A stretch of DNA of 64,000 bases, from positions 40,707 through 104,706 of the forward strand of contig NZ_SUMC01000033.1 in NCBI RefSeq assembly GCF_005047355.1, written 5' to 3'. Origin of the DNA: Actinacidiphila oryziradicis. Lineage in GTDB: Bacteria; Actinomycetota; Actinomycetes; Streptomycetales; Streptomycetaceae. Below, one piece after another: positions 58,799 to 64,000 of the stretch (its first letter is position 1; each line of letters begins with the position of its first letter). The notes below the pieces were generated by a model. It saw only the letters and a list, made by a program, of their open reading frames with translations. It was not told the DNA's origin and ran no database searches. A program made the position numbers and the translations under genes.

Positions 58799-59662
58799 GT
58801 GGATGTCGATCTGCGCAAGGTGCGCTACTTCGTGGTTGTGGCCGAGGAGGTGCACTTCGGCCGGGCCGCCGAGCGGCTGCACATCACGCAACCGGTGCTG
58901 TCACGGCAGATCCGCGCGCTGGAGCAGGAGCTGCGCGCGCAGCTGTTCACCAGGAACAAGCAGACCACCGAGTTGACGGCCGCCGGCCGTCAGCTGCTGG
59001 AGGACGCGCGCCCCCTGCTGGCCACCACGCAGGCTCTGTGCCGCCGGGTCCAGCAGGCCGCCCACGGATCTTCGGCGTTCACGGTCGGCTTCATGCCCGG
59101 GATCACCGTGACCGGCGCGGTGCGCGCCTTCTCCGCCAGGCATCCCGAGCTGAGTGTGCAGGTCGTGCGCACTTCCTGGGGCGACCAGGTCCAAGGGGTG
59201 CACGAGGGCCTTCTCGACGTGAGCTTCGTACGGCTGCCCGTCGACCATCGCGGCCTGGAGCTGCGCCCGCTCTTCCGGGAGCCCCGCGTCGCCGTACTGC
59301 CGGCGGACCACCGGCTGGCGGGCAAGGAGTCCATCGTTATCGCGGATCTGGCGCCCGAGCGGCTGCTGCAGGACCCCGACGCCGTCCCCGAGTGGCGTGA
59401 CCTCCCCGAGCGGACCGGCGGCGGCGAGGGGGCCGGGCCGCGGCCCTCGTTCGCCACCGTCGAGGAGAAGCTGGAACACGTCGCGACGTCCGGGGGCGTC
59501 CTCGTCCTTCCGCTGTCCACCGCGGCCTACTACACCCATACCGATGTCGCGCATGTGCCCATCGACGACATCGGCCCCAACGAGGTCTGCCTTGCCTGGA
59601 GCGCCGGCCGCCGCTCCCCTCTGCTCCCGGAGTTCGCCGACATCGCCGCTGCCCAGCACTGA
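58799..59662 (+). CDS. LysR family transcriptional regulator
   Basis: 287 residues from GTG 58799 (GGGAG six bases upstream); the upstream frame belongs to the DUF317 region. N-terminal HTH: VRYFVVVAEEVHFGRAAERL, ITQPVLSRQIRALEQELRAQ, LFTRNKQTTELTAAGRQLLE. The effector domain starts near residue 95 (FTVGFMPGITVTGAVRAFSA). Followed 114 bases later by the SDR gene on the same strand, which it probably controls together with itself. The DUF317 remnant ends 66 bases upstream. Confidence 0.92.
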   Translation: MDVDLRKVRYFVVVAEEVHFGRAAERLHITQPVLSRQIRALEQELRAQLFTRNKQTTELTAAGRQLLEDARPLLATTQALCRRVQQAAHGSSAFTVGFMPGITVTGAVRAFSARHPELSVQVVRTSWGDQVQGVHEGLLDVSFVRLPVDHRGLELRPLFREPRVAVLPADHRLAGKESIVIADLAPERLLQDPDAVPEWRDLPERTGGGEGAGPRPSFATVEEKLEHVATSGGVLVLPLSTAAYYTHTDVAHVPIDDIGPNEVCLAWSAGRRSPLLPEFADIAAAQH

Positions 59663-59776
59663 TGCCCTGGGGACATCACCGCTGACGGAAGAGGTCTTGG
59701 ACGCCGGCCGCGGCACGGGGCCAGGGTGGAGGAGCGGCGGAATCCCCCGCCGCCATCGACAAGGACTGTGAGAGCG

Positions 59777-60643
59777 ATGCAGATCTTCATCACAGGAGGC
59801 TCCGGCTACATCGGCCGCTCCATCATCCGGGCACTGACCCGGCACGGCATCGGCGTGACGGCGCTGGCGCGCAGCGAGCACGCGGCGCGCACCGTGTCGG
59901 ACCTTGGTGCCACCCCGGTTGCGGGGGCGCTCACCGACACCGATGTCCTCCATGGGGCGGCCTGCGGGGCCGACGGGGTCATCCACCTCGGGGTGGACTA
60001 CGCCGAAGGCACCGCGGACGTCGACCGCGCAGCGGCGGAGGCACTGCAGGACGGTGTGGGAAGCCGCCCCTATGTGCACACGGGCGGGGCGTGGGTGTAC
60101 GGCGACACCGACGGGGTCATCGACGAGGACGCCCCGCTGAGCCCGCCGCGCATCACCGCTTGGCGGCTGGAGAACGAGAAGCAGGTGCTCGCCCGGGCCG
60201 CCACCGGAGAGCACCCGGTGGTGGTGATGCCAGGGCTGGTCTACGGCCGCTCCGGCGGACTGGTGCAGTCGTTCTTCGTCGAGCCGGGGCGCACCGCAGG
60301 TGCCGTGCCCTGCATCGGGGACGGCTCCAACCACTGGGCGCTGGTTCACGTCGACGACATCGCCGAGCTGTACGTCCTGGCCCTGAACGCCCCGGCCGGT
60401 TCCGTTTACGCCGGGGTCAGCGGCCAGAACCTTCCGCTGGCCTACGTCACCCGGGCCCTCAGCCACGCCGCCGGATGCCCAGGCAGGATCGACTCGCTGA
60501 CCCTCGAGGAGGCCGTGCAGCGGATGGGCCCGATCGCCGAGGCATTCGCCCTCGACCAGCAGTTCAGCGGCGCCCGGGCGCGCCGCGAGCTCGGCTGGAC
60601 GCCCACCCGTCTCGACGCCCTGGCCGAACTCGCCCAGGGCTGA
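59777..60643 (+). CDS. Extended SDR / NAD-dependent epimerase-dehydratase family protein
   Basis: 288 residues from ATG 59777. Rossmann motif MQIFITGGSGYIGRSIIRAL at the N-terminus, and GADGVIHLGVDYAEG as the second cofactor contact. The usual catalytic YxxxK is not obvious; GGAWVYGDTDGVIDEDAPLS and ITAWRLENEKQVL take that region, as in atypical SDR5-like reductases. GLVYGRSGGLVQSFFVEPG and HWALVHVDDIAELYVLALNA complete the fold. NAD(P)H-binding reductase of unknown substrate, or a sensor protein. Confidence 0.85.
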   Translation: MQIFITGGSGYIGRSIIRALTRHGIGVTALARSEHAARTVSDLGATPVAGALTDTDVLHGAACGADGVIHLGVDYAEGTADVDRAAAEALQDGVGSRPYVHTGGAWVYGDTDGVIDEDAPLSPPRITAWRLENEKQVLARAATGEHPVVVMPGLVYGRSGGLVQSFFVEPGRTAGAVPCIGDGSNHWALVHVDDIAELYVLALNAPAGSVYAGVSGQNLPLAYVTRALSHAAGCPGRIDSLTLEEAVQRMGPIAEAFALDQQFSGARARRELGWTPTRLDALAELAQG

Positions 60644-60671
60644 ACCACCAGGGAAAGGGAGGCGGTGCCGA

Positions 60672-62306
60672 ATGCGCGGCCTCGAAGTCATCGTGGTAAT
60701 TCTCGCGGCCGTGCTGGCCATGACGTGGCTAGCTCGCCGCCTGCGCTGGAACGAGCCGGTCCTGCTGGTGGCGGGTGGCTGCCTGATCGGTCTCACCCCC
60801 GAGTTCCGTACGTTGGTCCTGCCGCCCCCGGTCGTTCTGCTGCTCTTCTTGCCACCCTTGCTCTACTGGGAGTCGCTGACCACCTCGCTCCGCGAGATCC
60901 GGACGAATCTGCGCGGTATCGTGCTGCTCGCGACCGGCCTGGTGCTGGCCACCGCTGCCGCCGTGGCTGGGGTGGGGCACGCGCTGGGCCTCTCCTGGCC
61001 GCTCGCCTTCGTCCTGGGCGCCGTCGTCGCTCCCACCGACGCCATCGCTGTGCAGGCGGTCGCCCGGCTCCTGCCCCGCCGGATCCAGACCATCCTCCGG
61101 GCGGAGAGCCTGATCAACGACGGCACCGCACTTGCCCTCTACGCGGTGGTCGTCGGGGTCGCCGTTCAGGGACAGGCCGTCACCTGGTCGGGTACCGCCG
61201 TACGCTTCCTGCTGGCCTACGCGGGCGGTGTCGCGATCGGCGCCGCCTGCGCCGCCGTCGTGGTGGCACTGCGCAGGCGGTTGCGTGACCGCGTGTTGGA
61301 GAGCGCCCTGGCCGTGCTCACCCCGTTCGCCACCTACCTGCCCGCGCAAGTCCTGGGTGTCTCCGGCGTCCTGGCAGTGGTCACCTGCGGTCTCATCCTC
61401 AGCCAGGCAGGCCCCAAGGTGATCAGCGCGGGCGCCAGAGTGCAAATCACCGACTTCTGGGAGGTGAGCACCTTCATCCTCAACAGTGCCCTGTTCGTCC
61501 TGGTGGGTATCCAGACACCCGCCATCGTGAGCGCGATCAGCTCCGTCTCCCTGGGACACGCCGTGGTCACCGCTTTGCTGGTCGGCGGCGTGGTGATCGC
61601 CACTCGCCTGCTGTGGCTGTACTCGGTGCCCTACCTCCTCCGCGCCCTCGACCGCCGCCCGGTCCAGCGCACGCTGCGCTCCGGCGCCCGGGAAAGGTTC
61701 CCTGTCGCCTGGAGCGGGGTGCGCGGGGCCGTGTCGCTGGCGGCCGCCCTCGGTGTCCCGACCACCACGGCCGCGGGCCGGCCGCTTGGGGGACACGGCC
61801 TGCTGGTGTTCACCGCCGTGGCCGTCATCCTGGTCACGCTGGTCGTCCAGGGCACGACCATGCCCGCTGTGATCCGCTGGGCCGGGCTGCGCGGCGATCC
61901 CGACGAGACCACCGAGGAACGCCGCGCCCATCGCCAGATCGTCAACGCCGCGCTGGAAGTCCTTCCCGACTACGCCGACCGCCTGGATACGCCGCCGGAG
62001 ACCACGGACGCCATCCTGAGCGAACTGCGCCAGTACGCAGCCGAGGACGCAGGACCGCCCGACACCGGGCCCGGCGTGCGGACCGGGCTCGAACTGCGCC
62101 GCACCCTGATCGGCGTCGAACGCAGCGCCCTGATCCGCCTGCGCGACCAGCGCATCATTGACGACATCGTCCTGCGCCGGCTGCAGTCGGTCCTGGACAG
62201 CGAGGAAATCAGGATCGAGCTGGCCCTGCGTGCCTTCACCGGCCGGCCGCCCTCACCACCGGCCGGCGGCACGGCCGATCCGCGCGGCAGGGCGCCCGGG
62301 GAGTGA
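60672..62306 (+). CDS. Na+/H+ antiporter, CPA1 family
   Basis: 544 residues from ATG 60672, 28 bases after the SDR stop (GGGAAAGGGAGGCGG upstream). About twelve membrane helices. The CPA1 signatures are FLPPLLYWESLTTSLREIRT, AVVAPTDAIAVQAVARLLPR with the transport Asp (~118-137), and ILRAESLINDGTALALYAVV (the ND pair, ~141-160). The hydrophilic C-terminus (~420-544) is a cytoplasmic regulatory tail with a helical EVLPDYADRLDT-type part. It exchanges cytoplasmic Na+ for external H+. Confidence 0.92.
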   Translation: MRGLEVIVVILAAVLAMTWLARRLRWNEPVLLVAGGCLIGLTPEFRTLVLPPPVVLLLFLPPLLYWESLTTSLREIRTNLRGIVLLATGLVLATAAAVAGVGHALGLSWPLAFVLGAVVAPTDAIAVQAVARLLPRRIQTILRAESLINDGTALALYAVVVGVAVQGQAVTWSGTAVRFLLAYAGGVAIGAACAAVVVALRRRLRDRVLESALAVLTPFATYLPAQVLGVSGVLAVVTCGLILSQAGPKVISAGARVQITDFWEVSTFILNSALFVLVGIQTPAIVSAISSVSLGHAVVTALLVGGVVIATRLLWLYSVPYLLRALDRRPVQRTLRSGARERFPVAWSGVRGAVSLAAALGVPTTTAAGRPLGGHGLLVFTAVAVILVTLVVQGTTMPAVIRWAGLRGDPDETTEERRAHRQIVNAALEVLPDYADRLDTPPETTDAILSELRQYAAEDAGPPDTGPGVRTGLELRRTLIGVERSALIRLRDQRIIDDIVLRRLQSVLDSEEIRIELALRAFTGRPPSPPAGGTADPRGRAPGE

Positions 62307-62562
62307 GCGACCGCGTCCGGTCCTGGGATGTGATCTTCCGCCGGCAGGCAGCCGCGTCGCCGCACTGTGTCCGTGCGGCCCTCCCAGGTACGGTCGGCCG
62401 CCAGGCTGCGTCCGCCCGCTCGAATGAAGCCGTCGGAAGGTACTTGGAGCTCCGCAGCCGTGCAAGCCGTGCGCCCTCCCCGGCCCACCCGCTACCGCCG
62501 CCCCGGTGACAGCCCGGACCCGCTAGCGCCGCGCCACGGCCGCTGACCACCAGGAATCCCCC
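62307..62562. other. Intergenic DNA after the antiporter
   Basis: 256 bases; Pro/Arg/Ala-rich short frames only. No terminator with T tract and no clear promoter recognised. Confidence 0.35.
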
Positions 62563-62781
62563 ATGACAAACCGCTCACCCATCGCCCCCGGCCACAGGCC
62601 GCGCTGCGGTCGCACCGCCCGGACCGACGACGAACAGCACCACGGGGCATGCGCCATGCCGCAAACCGACGACTTGGACCGGTGTCCCGACGACAACTAC
62701 CCCATGCCCGGCCGCCTCCCCTCCACCGACCGCCTCACTCCAGGCCGGACCCCGCCGTCGATCCACGAAGGCTCCCTGTGA
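62563..62781 (+). CDS. Small hypothetical protein coupled to the next gene
   Basis: 72 residues from ATG 62563, AGGA eight bases upstream. Begins MTNRSPIAPGHRPRCGRTAR and ends PPSIHEGSL. Basic, Pro-rich, with three Cys (CGR, CAM, CPD), perhaps a small metal-binding or disordered peptide. Its TGA overlaps the GTG start of the next gene (GTGA), which argues that it is translated. No family recognised. Confidence 0.45.
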   Translation: MTNRSPIAPGHRPRCGRTARTDDEQHHGACAMPQTDDLDRCPDDNYPMPGRLPSTDRLTPGRTPPSIHEGSL

Positions 62782-63887
62782 CTCCTGCCCCGCACATCGT
62801 CATCAGCGGCACCCGGGCACGTCCGGTCGCCCACGTCGCCGACGACGCGCCCGGCCGCGCCTACTCCGCCCTGTCCGCGGTCGGCTTCACCTGGCGCCCC
62901 GAAGGCTTCTACGCCCTGCACGACTGGCAGAGCCCCCAGGACACCGCCCCCACCCTGCGCGCCCTCCTCGTGCTGGCGGACGCGACCGCGGTGGAGATCG
63001 ACCATCCGGACCGCCCGTACCTGGGCACCCTCGCCGCCCGCATCGCCGAGCGCCTGCCCGGCACCTGGACAGTGAACGTCGAGCAGTACACCCAGCGCGT
63101 CTGGCAGGGTGACTTCCTCGCGTGCCTGTGGGACAGCGCCGGAGTCCTCGGCCGCGCCCTGACCGACCAGCGCGTCCCCCGCGCCGCCATCCTCACCAGC
63201 GACGACCGGACCGAACTCATCATCACCGAGCGGCCCGGACACCCCCGTCAGCTCCTCATCGGCGCACTCGCCGCCCACGGCATCGCCCACGCCTTCGCCG
63301 GCGACCCCGCCGCACCCAACAGCATCCACACCCCCGCCGACCCGGCGCGCGCCGCTCATCGCATTGCCCGCCGGCTGCTGCCGCGCTACCGCGACGCCCT
63401 CCACACCCTGCGCACCGACCAGCTCGCCGAAGCCCTCGACATCGGCCAGCGGGAACTCGACGCCTGGGACGCGATCTCCGACAGCCTGTGCGACACCAAC
63501 GGCGTGCCCCTGGACGACGACACCTACGGAATGCGGCAGTCCCAGCGCGACGCAGCTGTGTGGGAGCCGTTCCGTACCTTCCTCGACCACGGCCCCCACC
63601 TGCTCGCCCGCGTCGCCGCCATCGACCCGCACATCACCGCGCTGTTCGCCGACCCGGCCGGCGTCCGCTGGCAGCTCCGGGAACTGCACGACGCTCTGGC
63701 GGGCGGCAACCGCGTCCTGCAGGAGTGGCAGGGCGAGGTCGCCCGGATGCGGGAGGCACCGGACCCCCAACTCGACCTCCCGTACGCCGGTCGCCGGACG
63801 CTCCGCGATCGACCGGCAAGGCGCCCTTGCGTTCCAAAAGGTCGAGCCCCCTTGCTCTGCGCACACCCTTCCACTAGTGTCTCGTGA
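62778..63887 (+). CDS. Fourth related protein, 3' end replaced at IS element
   Basis: About 369 residues from GTG 62778. N-terminal part IVISGTRARPVAHVADDAPG and AYSALSAVGFTWRPEGFYAL resembles an added small domain. Then the shared module: LGTLAARIAERLPGTWTVNV, DFLACLWDSAGVLGRALTDQ, RAAILTSDDRTELIITERPG, QLLIGALAAHGIAHAFAGDP, AAHRIARRLLPRYRDALHTL. A helical C-terminal part follows (~235-335). The end (from about 63800) becomes Arg/Pro-rich and stops at 63887, directly before IS630-type transposase DNA, so the natural C-terminus may be lost. Confidence 0.6.
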   Translation: MTPAPHIVISGTRARPVAHVADDAPGRAYSALSAVGFTWRPEGFYALHDWQSPQDTAPTLRALLVLADATAVEIDHPDRPYLGTLAARIAERLPGTWTVNVEQYTQRVWQGDFLACLWDSAGVLGRALTDQRVPRAAILTSDDRTELIITERPGHPRQLLIGALAAHGIAHAFAGDPAAPNSIHTPADPARAAHRIARRLLPRYRDALHTLRTDQLAEALDIGQRELDAWDAISDSLCDTNGVPLDDDTYGMRQSQRDAAVWEPFRTFLDHGPHLLARVAAIDPHITALFADPAGVRWQLRELHDALAGGNRVLQEWQGEVARMREAPDPQLDLPYAGRRTLRDRPARRPCVPKGRAPLLCAHPSTSVS

Positions 63888-63898
63888 TCCTGTTTGTG

Positions 63899-64000
63899 TC
63901 ACTTCGCGTTGTTGTCGACGAGTTTCTTGATGTTGGTCTGGACGAGTCGGACCTTGGCGAGGATCTCGTCGGCGGTCGCGGTCCAGGTGAAGGGTTTGGC
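63899..64000 (-). mobile_element. IS630-type transposase, C-terminal end (partial)
   Basis: On the minus strand the last 33 codons read AKPFTWTATADEILAKVRLV then QTNIKKLVDNNAK and a TGA stop at 63899-63901. This is the standard C-terminus of Streptomyces IS630 family DDE transposases. The element continues past the right edge. Its left end should lie between 63873 and 63898; a CACTAGTG at 63872-63879 contains a TA, the target dinucleotide of this family. Confidence 0.8.

Noticed and set aside
1..64000. Secondary-metabolite cluster, CRISPR array, rRNA, riboswitch
   Set aside because: No PKS/NRPS/terpene synthase/lanthipeptide genes, no direct-repeat-spacer pattern, no rRNA sequence, and no leader that I could fold by eye into a known riboswitch.

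Overview
The window comes from a Streptomyces-type actinomycete. GC is very high, GTG/TTG starts are common, a long and a short chaplin gene sit side by side (the chpC-chpH arrangement of Streptomyces coelicolor), the N-terminal Asp-less, MsiK-type sugar transporter layout (no ATPase gene) is present, a DasR-like site precedes a chitinase, and several conserved Streptomyces families occur (DUF3090, SCO1664-type, DUF5703).

Layout. (1) 1-12.6 kb is conserved core: SCO1664-type/DUF3090/histidine phosphatase operon, CorA-type transporter, ferritin-like protein, LLM-type F420-dependent oxidoreductase, aldo/keto reductase, a RecD-like protein with degenerate ATPase motifs, DUF5703, a long chaplin, a frameshifted short chaplin and an M20 peptidase. 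(2) A tRNA-Leu(GAG) at 12.76 kb is followed by about 2.2 kb of gene wreckage (serine recombinase tail, WD40 repeats, HHH helicase fragment, toxin-like C-terminus), which looks like a decayed genomic island. (3) 15-21 kb: DUF418 membrane protein, a broken alpha/beta hydrolase, a GH18 chitinase under a dre-like site, a MarR/YceI divergent pair, a DUF1345-like membrane protein, and a decayed PucR/agmatinase pair. (4) 21.5-25.3 kb: paaABCDE, the phenylacetyl-CoA epoxygenase operon, behind a palindromic operator. (5) 25.3-31.6 kb: a sugar or sugar-alcohol import and oxidation operon (DeoR, binding protein, two permeases, Zn dehydrogenase, PfkB kinase).

(6) 32-46.5 kb is a catabolic block: a dehalogenase-like gene lacking its catalytic His; a five-gene operon (beta-hydroxyacid-type dehydrogenase, M24-fold protein, aldehyde dehydrogenase, two amidohydrolases) divergent from a LacI regulator with three matching operator sites; and a fused E1 plus E2 2-oxoacid dehydrogenase operon divergent from a VOC protein and GntR regulator, with two identical ATGGATCCAT palindromes. 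(7) 46.7-48.5 kb: XRE/MmyB-type regulator followed by fragments of a pirin and an unknown gene. (8) 48.5-55.1 kb: an amide/imide-type catabolic cluster (amidase, APC permease, formamidase/acetamidase family, imidase-like polysaccharide-deacetylase fold protein, a single-cysteine Asp/Glu-racemase-fold protein, GntR regulator) with twin GGTCAGACC repeats before the permease. (9) 55.3-64 kb is accessory: transposase scraps, at least three and probably four related Streptomyces-only proteins (one frameshifted), a DUF317 remnant, a LysR/SDR/Na+-H+ antiporter set, and at the right edge the 3' end of an IS630-type element.

Regulators sit next to the genes they probably control, and in four places the candidate operators can be read directly. 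The right two thirds reads as stacked accessory catabolic modules separated by decayed genes. All calls are from reading translated sequence and motifs; no database search was run.
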